NCBI GenBank assembly: GCA_020722565.1
Contig: DYKO01000005.1
Location: 124,001 to 188,000 of the forward strand
DNA length: 64,000 nt
Direction of reading: 5' to 3'
Source: Rikenella microfusus
GTDB lineage: Bacteria; Bacteroidota; Bacteroidia; Bacteroidales; Tenuifilaceae
Shown: piece by piece, positions 35,274-43,736 of the stretch
Layout of the letters: the number at the start of each line of letters is the position of its first letter
Numbering within the stretch: position 1 is the first letter of the stretch
Notes under the pieces: model-generated
Told to the model about the DNA's origin: nothing
The model's database searches: none
Seen by the model: the letters and a program-made list of their open reading frames with translations, nothing else
Made by a program: the position numbers and the translations under genes

Positions 35274-36194
35274 ATGTCAACCTTTGCCGTTTTTGGAAAG
35301 CCTATTCTACACAGTAAAAGCCCACAGCTTTTCAATGCAGCTTTTCAGGAAATGAACGCAAATTCGTTCTACATCCGTATTCGACCCAAGAATGGTAAGG
35401 ATTTGGTTGATATCATTAAAGCGTTTACAATAGCAGGGGCAAACATAACCACGCCCTTTAAAGAGGAGGTTTTAGGCTACCTCGATGAGCTAAGCAGTGA
35501 TGCCAGTTGCATTAAGGGCGTGAACTGTGTCACTTATAACGGCAATACACTCATTGGATACAATACCGACCATTATGGTGTTACCCAATCGCTAGCTGAG
35601 GCAGGGATAGATGCAAAGGGTAAAAAAGCATTGGTTATCGGTGCCGGACCTGCTGCAGCAGCCGCTGCATACGGATTACGAAATGCAGGCGCTAATGTTT
35701 ACATTATGAACCGAACCAAGGAAAAGGCAATAGAGATAAGCAAACGATTAAACATAGGCAACATCGACCTTTCTGAAATAAGTAAAGCAATAAGCCAATT
35801 TGAAATTGCCGTATCGGCACTGCTGCCCGACGCTAACCCGCTCAACAGCATTTCTATACCTGAGCACTTGGTTTTGCTCGATGCTAACTATCGAACTTCG
35901 GCATTGGGGCAACACATTATAAAGTTTGGCTGCAGCATAATCGGCGGGGAGCGATGGCTTATACATCAAGCTGTTGCCTCGTTCTTGACATTTACAAATA
36001 GTTTCCCTGATATTTATGTAATGAATGCTGCTCTAAAACAGGAGTTGAATAGGAATGCCATAAGGGCATTACAGATAGACAATGGCGTTCAGGAAAAGAA
36101 TATAGATCAATACGATATACTTATTTCGGCAAGCAACAATAAAGAATTTATGCAGATTTTGAATGAAGAGATTAGTAAAGCCTTCGGTAGTTAA
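35274..36194 (+). CDS. aroE: Shikimate dehydrogenase
   Basis: AroE reduces 3-dehydroshikimate to shikimate with NADPH. The 306-residue protein shows the substrate loop FGKPILHSKSPQLFNAAF, NITTPFKEEVLGYLDEL with the catalytic Lys, GYNTDHYGV and the dinucleotide motif GAGPAAAAAAYGL. The NADP-pocket segment MNRTKEKAIE follows. The C-terminus is about 30 residues longer than usual (DNGVQEKNIDQYDILISASNN onward). The extension overlaps the aroA start by 32 bases, which suggests translational coupling. Confidence 0.92.
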   Translation: MSTFAVFGKPILHSKSPQLFNAAFQEMNANSFYIRIRPKNGKDLVDIIKAFTIAGANITTPFKEEVLGYLDELSSDASCIKGVNCVTYNGNTLIGYNTDHYGVTQSLAEAGIDAKGKKALVIGAGPAAAAAAYGLRNAGANVYIMNRTKEKAIEISKRLNIGNIDLSEISKAISQFEIAVSALLPDANPLNSISIPEHLVLLDANYRTSALGQHIIKFGCSIIGGERWLIHQAVASFLTFTNSFPDIYVMNAALKQELNRNAIRALQIDNGVQEKNIDQYDILISASNNKEFMQILNEEISKAFGS

Positions 36195-37413
36195 AGGGAC
36201 TGTACAGGCTCCCGCATCGAAAAGCGTGGCGCAAAGAGCAATAGCACTTGCATCGATGGCAAATGGGCAATCGACCATATACAATGCGGGAACAAGTGAC
36301 GATTGTCTGGCTGCCATTGAGGTAAGTAAAAGATTAGGTGCATCTATTAATGGCGATGGGAAAAAGTTAATTATTAACGGAAACCTAGCAGCACCCACTC
36401 AAGAATTAAATTGTGGTGAATCGGGCCTTGGAATCAGAATGTTCTCGGCCATTGCATCGACCTTTCAAGTTGAAGTGACGCTAACCGGGGAGGGAACACT
36501 CGTAAACCGTCCTATGGATATGGTAATTGATGGATTACAGCAGTTGGGCGTAACCTGCATCATGAATAAAGGGAAACTTCCAATTACGGTTCAAGGACCA
36601 ATACGGGGCGGCACAGCAAGAATTGATGGCTCGCAGAGCTCGCAAGCCCTTACCGGATTACTAATAGCAGCCCCACTGGCAATCAGCAAAGTAACCATTC
36701 ATGTTGAGAACCTCACCAGCCGTCCCTATGTTGACCTTACCCTGGCAATGATGAAAGATTTTGGCATCACCATCCAGCACCTACCCAACGATACCTTTGT
36801 AATTCCCGCTGGTCAACAATACGTAGCCCGTGATTATAATGTAGAGGGAGATTGGAGCGGAGCAGCTTTTCTACTTGTTGCCGGCGCCATTGCTGGCGAA
36901 GTTAAGGTTACCAATCTTAATTCCAGGTCGTTACAAGCCGATAGGGTTATCTTCGATGCACTGCTTCAGGCTGGGGCATTCCTATCGATTAGGGACGATA
37001 GCATTTTTGTTAAGAAAGCAAATCTAAAGGCCTTTGACTTTGATGCGCGAAATTGCCCCGACCTTTTTCCACCATTGGTTGCACTGGCGGCCAGCTGTAA
37101 CGGACAAAGTAGAATTTTAGGCGTAAATCGCCTTAAAGTGAAGGAGTCCGATAGGGCTACTACTCTTCAACAAGAATTTGCTAAACTTGGGGTAACCATT
37201 GATATTGATGGTGATACCATGATAGTTGAGGGTGGGCAAATAAGATCGGGCACAACGCACTCACATGGCGATCATCGTATTGCAATGGCCTGCGCTGTTG
37301 CAGCGCTAAATGCCGAAAAAGTAGTTGAAATTGAAGGCGCAGAGGCAGTTAACAAGTCGTATCCCGCTTTTTTTGATGATTTACTGCATATACAGGTAGA
37401 GAAACTACTATAA
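36163..37413 (+). CDS. aroA: 3-phosphoshikimate 1-carboxyvinyltransferase (EPSP synthase)
   Basis: AroA joins phosphoenolpyruvate to shikimate-3-phosphate. The 416-residue protein shows VKGTVQAPASKSVAQRAIALAS near residues 9-30, NCGESGLGIRMFSAIA, GEGTLVNRPMDMVIDGL, IDGSQSSQALTGLLIA, VEGDWSGAAFLLVAGAI, and the C-terminal RLKVKESDRATTLQQEF and HGDHRIAMACAVAAL. In the glyphosate-site region it reads ESGLGIR rather than the NAGTA-type sequence of class I enzymes. The start lies inside the end of aroE; aroC follows after 6 bases. Confidence 0.95.
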   Translation: MKRLVKPSVVKGTVQAPASKSVAQRAIALASMANGQSTIYNAGTSDDCLAAIEVSKRLGASINGDGKKLIINGNLAAPTQELNCGESGLGIRMFSAIASTFQVEVTLTGEGTLVNRPMDMVIDGLQQLGVTCIMNKGKLPITVQGPIRGGTARIDGSQSSQALTGLLIAAPLAISKVTIHVENLTSRPYVDLTLAMMKDFGITIQHLPNDTFVIPAGQQYVARDYNVEGDWSGAAFLLVAGAIAGEVKVTNLNSRSLQADRVIFDALLQAGAFLSIRDDSIFVKKANLKAFDFDARNCPDLFPPLVALAASCNGQSRILGVNRLKVKESDRATTLQQEFAKLGVTIDIDGDTMIVEGGQIRSGTTHSHGDHRIAMACAVAALNAEKVVEIEGAEAVNKSYPAFFDDLLHIQVEKLL

Positions 37414-37419
37414 CAGAAT

Positions 37420-38406
37420 ATGAATACGTTTGGACGAATTTTCCGCATCAGCATATTCGGCGAGTCGCACGGATTAATGGTAGGCATCACCATTGATGGG
37501 GTGCCACATGGCATTAAGCTAAGTCCAGCCGATTTTGAGGGCGACCTAAGGCGTCGGCAGGCTGGTGCTAAAGGTACCACACCAAGGGTTGAACCCGACC
37601 TTCCCGAAATTGTATCGGGTTGGTTCAATGGCTATACCACCGGGGCTCCGTTAACCATAACTTTCAGGAACACCAATACCCAATCGTCCGATTACGATAA
37701 ACAAAGGGCCATTCCCCGCCCTGGACATTCCGATTTTGTAGCCTATAAAAAGTTTGAGGGCTTCAACGACTATAGGGGCGGCGGCCATTTCTCGGGTCGG
37801 CTAACGCTGGCACTTGTGGCGGCAGGAGTGGTTGCCAAGAAGGTTATTCCGCAGATAACCATTAACGCAAAACTTATTGAGGCAGGAGGAATAACCGATA
37901 TTGACAAGGCAATTGAAGAGGTTCAAAGGCAAAACGACTCCATAGGAGGTATTGTGGAATGTATTGCAGATGGCATTCCCATCGGGTTGGGTGAACCGTT
38001 TTTTGATTCGGTAGAATCAGTTATCTCCCATTTAGCATTTGCCATACCCGCAATTAAAGGCATTGAGTTTGGAAGTGGTTTTAAGGCATCCCGTATGAAA
38101 GGTTCTGAGCATAACGATACAATTATTGAGAACTCCGGGAGAACTGCCACTAACAATGCAGGAGGTATAACAGGTGGTATTACAAATGGGAACCCCCTTA
38201 TTTTCAGAATTGCAGTTAAACCCACTTCTAGTATTGCTAAACCTCAACAAACCCTAAATGTCAAAACGGGAAAAATAGAAACACTTGTAGCTAAAGGCCG
38301 TCACGACACCTGCATCGCCTTAAGGGTTCCGGTTGTAGCCGAGGCCATAACGGCCATTGCATTAACCGATTTGCTGTTAATTGAAAAAACAAGAAAAAAC
38401 CGGTGA
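37420..38406 (+). CDS. aroC: Chorismate synthase
   Basis: AroC converts EPSP to chorismate with reduced FMN. The 328-residue protein shows FGRIFRISIFGESHG at the start, RRRQAGAKGTTPR, SDFVAYKKFEGFNDYRGGGHFSGRLTLALVAAG and NAGGITGGITNGNPLIFRIAVKPTSSI. The C-terminal GRHDTCIALRVPVVAEAI completes the signature set. The protein is somewhat shorter than the usual 350 or more residues but all FMN and substrate segments are present. It is the last gene of the operon; its stop codon lies in the terminator stem. Confidence 0.96.
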   Translation: MNTFGRIFRISIFGESHGLMVGITIDGVPHGIKLSPADFEGDLRRRQAGAKGTTPRVEPDLPEIVSGWFNGYTTGAPLTITFRNTNTQSSDYDKQRAIPRPGHSDFVAYKKFEGFNDYRGGGHFSGRLTLALVAAGVVAKKVIPQITINAKLIEAGGITDIDKAIEEVQRQNDSIGGIVECIADGIPIGLGEPFFDSVESVISHLAFAIPAIKGIEFGSGFKASRMKGSEHNDTIIENSGRTATNNAGGITGGITNGNPLIFRIAVKPTSSIAKPQQTLNVKTGKIETLVAKGRHDTCIALRVPVVAEAITAIALTDLLLIEKTRKNR

Positions 38407-38428
38407 TGAGCTCACCGGTTTAATTTTA
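38394..38428. terminator. Bidirectional terminator between aroC and the convergent dehydrogenase gene
   Basis: AAACCGGTGA (38397-38406) pairs perfectly with TCACCGGTTT (38412-38421) around TGAGC. T-rich DNA follows on the plus strand, and the A-run upstream gives T on the minus strand. It overlaps the aroC stop codon and ends just before the stop of the convergent gene. Confidence 0.85.
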
Positions 38429-38429
38429 C

Positions 38430-39647
38430 TCATTTTCCATCGAGATAATCCTGCAGGTAGGAATACCGTGAGGTTAACTTACCATCACGGAGAATAGTAG
38501 CTCGCTCAATTACCCCCTCACAGTCGTCGCATAACAGGTGCGGCAGCACCTTATCGATAAGCAAGCGGCCAAAAAACTCGCTGGCATCGCGTGGTAACTC
38601 CCCAGGAAGATTATCGACTGACATCACCGTCACATTCTGTTTTGAACCAAAAGGAGGTTCCTCTAGCCCCGTATATGGATTAAAATCGAAAAAAGGATCG
38701 GCAATTGTTGTTGCCTTAATGGTTGATGGTATTGGGCCTGGAATGTCGCAGCTAACATCGGCTATAATTGAGATTCTGAAGTTGGGGCTCCTCATATCCT
38801 CAATAGCAAAGAAATTGGGGGATCGATAATCCCAGTAGTGGCATGCCACAAACACATCGGCAGTATGGGCATAGGGTAAAAAAGAACTTTCATGATCGGC
38901 AGGATTACTTACCCAGTATTTCCAATCAAAAGGCTTGCCATCCTTACGTTTTGCATAATGCCAGGGATCTAAACGCGTGAAAACTGGAAAATCGAAATCG
39001 TTTGATAAGAACTCATCCTGTGCAACCTCTTTCACTCCCACCTGATTAAGCACTTCTGTTGCGCCACCGGCAACCCTTCCTCCACCGGTTAGTACAAATT
39101 TTAGATTAGGCAACCTTACACTTTTTAATACTTCCTTCAACTCATTATAATCGTGTAGGGTATGTGCGGGAGCAAGTTCACCAAGTTTATGTTTCAGGTA
39201 TATTGCCCTGATTGCATTATACGCACCAACCACACCGGCCCAATGGCCAAAAGCAACCAATCGAACGCCATTTTTATCGGAAAGGTATTCATAATCAATA
39301 ACCGTGTTACGATTAGCGGCAAATGCCTGTATTAGCTTCTGGTTGTGGGGCTGCTTTTTGGCCACATGGGCAAACTCCATGTAGGTTTTTCCGGGAATGA
39401 TTGTGGGTATTTTGGTTTCCTTAACCCCAATTAACAAGTTACAATCCGACAAATCATCCTGCATCTTTATTCCCAATTCGGCATACTCGTAATCGCGATA
39501 GCATCGTAAATCACTTTTCTGCACCACAACATCAACATTGTCAAATTTTTTAATCACTTCAACAACTTGAGCAGGAATTAAAGCCACGCGTCTATCGGGG
39601 GGCGTTTTTGTCTCCTTTAAAATTCCGATTTTAAAATGTTTAGGCAT
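38430..39647 (-). CDS. Saccharopine/alanine dehydrogenase-like NAD(P)-dependent oxidoreductase
   Basis: A 405-residue protein of the AlaDH/PNT superfamily. The N-terminal domain starts FKIGILKETKTPPDRRVALIPAQV and includes LIGVKETKIPTIIPGKTYMEFAHVAKKQPHN, with the Lys/His pattern typical of Lys1-type saccharopine dehydrogenases and alanine dehydrogenases. A Rossmann segment FVLTGGGRVAGGATEVL lies near 205. The C-terminal half carries FVACHYWDYRSPNFF and IIADVSCDIPGPIPSTIKA. It probably acts on an amino acid substrate, but neither the lysine-pathway partners nor other context fix which one. It is transcribed towards aroC with a shared terminator. Confidence 0.8.
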   Translation of the reverse strand: MPKHFKIGILKETKTPPDRRVALIPAQVVEVIKKFDNVDVVVQKSDLRCYRDYEYAELGIKMQDDLSDCNLLIGVKETKIPTIIPGKTYMEFAHVAKKQPHNQKLIQAFAANRNTVIDYEYLSDKNGVRLVAFGHWAGVVGAYNAIRAIYLKHKLGELAPAHTLHDYNELKEVLKSVRLPNLKFVLTGGGRVAGGATEVLNQVGVKEVAQDEFLSNDFDFPVFTRLDPWHYAKRKDGKPFDWKYWVSNPADHESSFLPYAHTADVFVACHYWDYRSPNFFAIEDMRSPNFRISIIADVSCDIPGPIPSTIKATTIADPFFDFNPYTGLEEPPFGSKQNVTVMSVDNLPGELPRDASEFFGRLLIDKVLPHLLCDDCEGVIERATILRDGKLTSRYSYLQDYLDGK

Positions 39648-39908
39648 ATGGTTTGGTTTTAACTTTTTTTAGCAAAAATTGAATTTTGCGAATCTAATAA
39701 AACGAAATCAAATCATAAAAATTTTTTTCCCATTTAAATCATAGTTGTTAATACACTAACGATTAGATTAAAGTTATATTAAAAAAGTTACAATTTGAAA
39801 CAAGAACATCAGCTACAAATATGCTATCTCAATAGTTTTCAAACCATTAAATCGTTATGGCATCAGTTTAAATTGTTGTAAAGCATGAATAAAGTCAAGT
39901 TATTGTAT

Positions 39909-39916
39909 TAACTTTG
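39909..39916 (+). promoter_or_regulatory. -7 box for nifJ; rest of the 315-base gap featureless
   Basis: TAACTTTG followed by CAC is an exact TAnnTTTG match, 47 bases before the nifJ ATG. In the remainder of the gap 39648-39962 I see only AT-rich sequence and no clear -33 element at standard spacing. Confidence 0.6.
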
Positions 39917-39962
39917 CACGGGCTTAAAAATTATTACTAACCATCATAACAATCAAACTGAA

Positions 39963-42900
39963 ATGGGAAAAGAAAAAAAATTCATTACTTGTGATGGGAA
40001 TTACGCCGCTGCACATATAGCATATATGTTCAGCGAGGTTGCTGCCATTTACCCCATCACCCCATCATCCACCATGGCGGAATATGTTGACGAATGGTCG
40101 GCATTTGGTCGTAAAAATATATTTGGCGACACCGTTAAGGTGGTTGAAATGCAAAGCGAAGCTGGAGCTTCCGGTGCCGTTCACGGCTCATTACAATCGG
40201 GGGCATTAACTTCAACCTTTACTGCCTCGCAGGGCTTGCTGCTGATGATTCCCAACATGTATAAAATTTCGGGAGAGTTACTCCCAGGAGTATTCCATGT
40301 TTCGGCTCGTAGCATTGCTGCACAAGCTCTATCCATTTTTGGTGATCATAGCGATGTTATGAGTACCCGTCAATGTGGTTTTGCCATGTTGGCTACAAGT
40401 AGCGTACAGGAGGTAATGGATTTAGCAGGTGTCGCTCACCTTGCAGCAATTAAAACAAGAGTACCCTTCCTTCACTTCTTTGATGGGTTTAGAACCTCTC
40501 ATGAGATTCAGAAAGTTGAAATACTTGAAAACGAAGATCTTGCCCCACTCCTCGACCAAAAAGCTCTTCAGGAATTTCGTAACAGAGCATTAAACCCCGA
40601 ACACCCCGTTACTCGTGGAACTGCTCAAAATCCGGACATTTACTTCCAAACACGTGAAGCTGCAAACAGATTCTATGATGCTGTTCCCGATGTAGTAGAA
40701 GAGTACATGCGGGAAATCACCAAATTAACTGGACGCGAATACCACCCATTCAACTACTACGGCGATCCTAACGCAGAGCACATCATAATAGCTATGGGTT
40801 CGGTTACCGATACCATCAAGGAAACAGTTGACTACCTGAGGGCAAAAGGGGAAAAGGTAGGAGCAATTATCGTTCACCTCTACCGCCCATTCTCCGCTAA
40901 GTACTTCTTCAAGGTAATGCCTAAGTCAGTTAAACGGATTGCTGTACTCGATCGTACAAAGGAACCAGGAGCCAATGGCGATCCCCTATACCTTGATGTT
41001 AAGGATCTCTTATACGGTATGGATAACGCCCCGCTTATTGTTGGCGGACGCTACGGTTTGAGTTCAAAGGATACCACACCGGCTCAAATGATTGCCGTTT
41101 TTGAAAATCTCAAATTAAAAGAGCCCAAGAACCAGTTTACTGTAGGTATTGTTGATGACGTTACCTTCAAGTCACTTCCCGTAGGTGAGGAAATCAACCT
41201 TGCACCCAAGGGGACCTTCCAGGCCAAATTTTACGGTTTGGGTTCCGATGGTACCGTGGGAGCCAATAAAAACTCCATCAAGATTATCGGCAATAACACC
41301 AACAAATACTGTCAAGCCTACTTTGCCTACGACTCCAAAAAATCGGGGGGTATCACCATATCTCATCTTCGTTTTGGCGATGATACAATTCGCTCCCCAT
41401 ACCTTGTTAACACTCCCGATTTTGTTGCCTGCCATGTACAAGCATATCTTGGCAGATACGATATGCTAAAGGGTTTACAAAAAAATGGAACTTTCCTGCT
41501 AAACACCATTTGGAGTCCAGAAGAAGTTAAGGTAAAACTACCGAACTCGATTAAACGCTATCTTGCTCAAAACAACATTAACTTTTACATCATCAACGCT
41601 ACTAAAATTGCTGAAGAGATTGGTTTAGGCAATAGAACCAATACCATCATGCAAAGTGCTTTTTTCAAAATTGCCAACGTAATTCCCTACGAACTGGCAG
41701 TTAAAGAAATGAAAAAGGCCATTGAAAAATCCTATGGTCGTAAAGGGGAAGAGATTCTGAGGATGAACTATCAGGCTGTTGATCGTGGCGGAGATGTTAT
41801 AAAAATTGATATTCCAGCAGACTGGGCTACCCTCGAACCCGAGAAACAGGCCGAAACTACTGGGGCACCAGAGTTTATCAACAAGGTTGCGCTACCCATT
41901 AACCTGCAAAAAGGCGATGATTTACCTGTTAGTGCATTCATTGGACGTGAAGACGGCACATTCCCTGCAGGGACAACAAGGTACGAAAAACGTGGTATTG
42001 CCGTTAACGTACCCGAATGGATAGCAGAAAATTGTATCCAGTGCAACCAGTGTTCCTATGTATGTCCTCACGCTGCAATTCGTCCGTTCTTGCTAACCGA
42101 CGAAGAGCTAAAGAATGCACCCGAAGGAACCAAGACAGTTCGTGGGAATGGTGGCATAAAAGATTACAACTTCCGCATTCAGGTTAGCGTACTCGACTGT
42201 ACCGGTTGCGGAAACTGTGTTGATGTATGCCCTGCTAAGAGTAAAGCCCTTGTAATGAAGCCCATCGAGACCCAAATGGCCGAAGCCGAACGTTTCGAGT
42301 ACATGCACGAAAACGTGGGCTACAAGGATGTTCTTGGTAAAGAAAAATCGGTTAAGAATAGTCAATTCGCACAACCACTATTCGAGTTTAGTGGTGCATG
42401 TGCAGGTTGTGGTGAAACACCCTATATCAAAGTCATCACCCAACTCTATGGCGACAGTATGATTGTAGCTAATGCAACTGGTTGTTCCTCAATCTATGGT
42501 GCATCGGCACCCTCAACCCCTTACTGTGCTAATAGCGAAGGTAAAGGTGTAGCCTGGGCAAATTCCCTTTTTGAGGATAATGCTGAGTATGGGCTTGGCA
42601 TTGCAACAGGTGTTGAAAAAATTCGCGATCGGATTGCACTTAGACTAAAGGATGCACTAAATGGTAGCTTTGCAGCTGAAACCAAACAAGCCATGCAGGA
42701 ATGGCTTGACGGTAAGAACAATGCAGAGCAATCAAAAGTTGCATCAGAAAAACTTATTGCGGCACTTGAAAAGGAGAACAACGACTTTGCCAAAGAAATA
42801 TTAACTCTTAAGGATTACCTCATCAAGAAATCGATATGGATTTTTGGTGGTGATGGCTGGGCTTACGATATAGGTTATGGTGGGCTCGATCATATTCTTG

Positions 42901-43481
42901 CTTCGGGTGCTGACGTAAACGTACTCGTACTTGACACTGAGGTTTACTCAAACACCGGTGGACAAGCATCAAAATCAACGCCTACTGCCGCAGTTGCCAA
43001 GTTTGCTGCAGCTGGCAAGCGCATCCGTAAAAAAGATCTTGGTATGATGGCTATGTCTTATGGTTACATTTACGTAGCCCAGGTTGCAATGGGTGCAAAC
43101 CACAACCAGTACTTCAAAGCTATCAAGGAAGCCGAAGCCTACCCAGGACCCTCAATTATAATTGCTTATGCCCCATGTATCAACCATGGTATCCGCAAGG
43201 GAATGGGTTCAACCCAAAACGAGGAAAAACTCGCTGTTGAATCAGGTTACTGGCAACTATACCGATACAACCCCATGCTGGAAGTTGAAGGGAAGAACCC
43301 ATTCCAACTCGATTCAAAAGAGCCAGATTGGAGCCAATTCCAAAACTTCCTTAATGGTGAGGTGCGCTTCACATCGCTTAAACTCTCATTCCCTAAAGAG
43401 GCTGAAGAGCTGTTTAAAGCTGCTGAAGAAAATGCCAAATGGCGTTACAGCGCCTACAAAAGACTGGCAGGGAACGAATAA
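39963..43481 (+). CDS. nifJ: Pyruvate:ferredoxin (flavodoxin) oxidoreductase
   Basis: A 1172-residue single-chain PFOR that oxidises pyruvate to acetyl-CoA and CO2, passing electrons to ferredoxin, central to anaerobic energy metabolism. Domain I starts CDGNYAAAHIAYMFSEVAAIYPITPSS and carries EMQSEAGASGAVHG. The two-cluster ferredoxin domain has CIQCNQCSYVCP near 690 and CTGCGNCVDVCP near 745. The third cluster begins at CAGCGETPY near 812. The thiamine diphosphate motif GDGWAYDIGYGGLDHIL lies near 963, with YSNTGGQASKSTPT after it. All domains are in the order of the homodimeric enzymes. A terminator follows within 20 bases, so it is monocistronic. Confidence 0.98.
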   Translation: MGKEKKFITCDGNYAAAHIAYMFSEVAAIYPITPSSTMAEYVDEWSAFGRKNIFGDTVKVVEMQSEAGASGAVHGSLQSGALTSTFTASQGLLLMIPNMYKISGELLPGVFHVSARSIAAQALSIFGDHSDVMSTRQCGFAMLATSSVQEVMDLAGVAHLAAIKTRVPFLHFFDGFRTSHEIQKVEILENEDLAPLLDQKALQEFRNRALNPEHPVTRGTAQNPDIYFQTREAANRFYDAVPDVVEEYMREITKLTGREYHPFNYYGDPNAEHIIIAMGSVTDTIKETVDYLRAKGEKVGAIIVHLYRPFSAKYFFKVMPKSVKRIAVLDRTKEPGANGDPLYLDVKDLLYGMDNAPLIVGGRYGLSSKDTTPAQMIAVFENLKLKEPKNQFTVGIVDDVTFKSLPVGEEINLAPKGTFQAKFYGLGSDGTVGANKNSIKIIGNNTNKYCQAYFAYDSKKSGGITISHLRFGDDTIRSPYLVNTPDFVACHVQAYLGRYDMLKGLQKNGTFLLNTIWSPEEVKVKLPNSIKRYLAQNNINFYIINATKIAEEIGLGNRTNTIMQSAFFKIANVIPYELAVKEMKKAIEKSYGRKGEEILRMNYQAVDRGGDVIKIDIPADWATLEPEKQAETTGAPEFINKVALPINLQKGDDLPVSAFIGREDGTFPAGTTRYEKRGIAVNVPEWIAENCIQCNQCSYVCPHAAIRPFLLTDEELKNAPEGTKTVRGNGGIKDYNFRIQVSVLDCTGCGNCVDVCPAKSKALVMKPIETQMAEAERFEYMHENVGYKDVLGKEKSVKNSQFAQPLFEFSGACAGCGETPYIKVITQLYGDSMIVANATGCSSIYGASAPSTPYCANSEGKGVAWANSLFEDNAEYGLGIATGVEKIRDRIALRLKDALNGSFAAETKQAMQEWLDGKNNAEQSKVASEKLIAALEKENNDFAKEILTLKDYLIKKSIWIFGGDGWAYDIGYGGLDHILASGADVNVLVLDTEVYSNTGGQASKSTPTAAVAKFAAAGKRIRKKDLGMMAMSYGYIYVAQVAMGANHNQYFKAIKEAEAYPGPSIIIAYAPCINHGIRKGMGSTQNEEKLAVESGYWQLYRYNPMLEVEGKNPFQLDSKEPDWSQFQNFLNGEVRFTSLKLSFPKEAEELFKAAEENAKWRYSAYKRLAGNE

Positions 43482-43496
43482 TACGATAGATTCTGC

Positions 43497-43526
43497 AAAA
43501 AAACCGCCAATTGGCGGTTTTTTTTT
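43497..43526 (+). terminator. Rho-independent terminator of nifJ
   Basis: AAACCGCC pairs perfectly with GGCGGTTT around AATT, extended by AAAA/TTTT, then more T. It begins 16 bases after the stop. Confidence 0.95.
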
Positions 43527-43736
43527 GCATTACCAACTTCTAACTAAAAGAAATTTAGCTATATTAGCATTTATGAAACATCCATGTAGGGCAGTTTACA
43601 CATACGCAAATGAACAAACGAGTGCTTTTTACGAGTTCGGCAGAACCCAAAAATGGGCGTACCATCCAAGCGTTAGTGCATGTTTAAGGGGAAACACAAC
43701 TTTTTGGCATTCAACTATATTCTAATTTTTGTACGG

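Noticed and set aside
43162-43725. 187-residue frame at the end of nifJ
   Set aside because: Shadow frame; it runs through the nifJ terminator and has no coherent protein character.
43721-43730. TAATTTTTG as -7 box for the propeller sensor kinase
   Set aside because: Spacing inside the box is one base too long, and it would leave almost no leader before the ATG at 43737.
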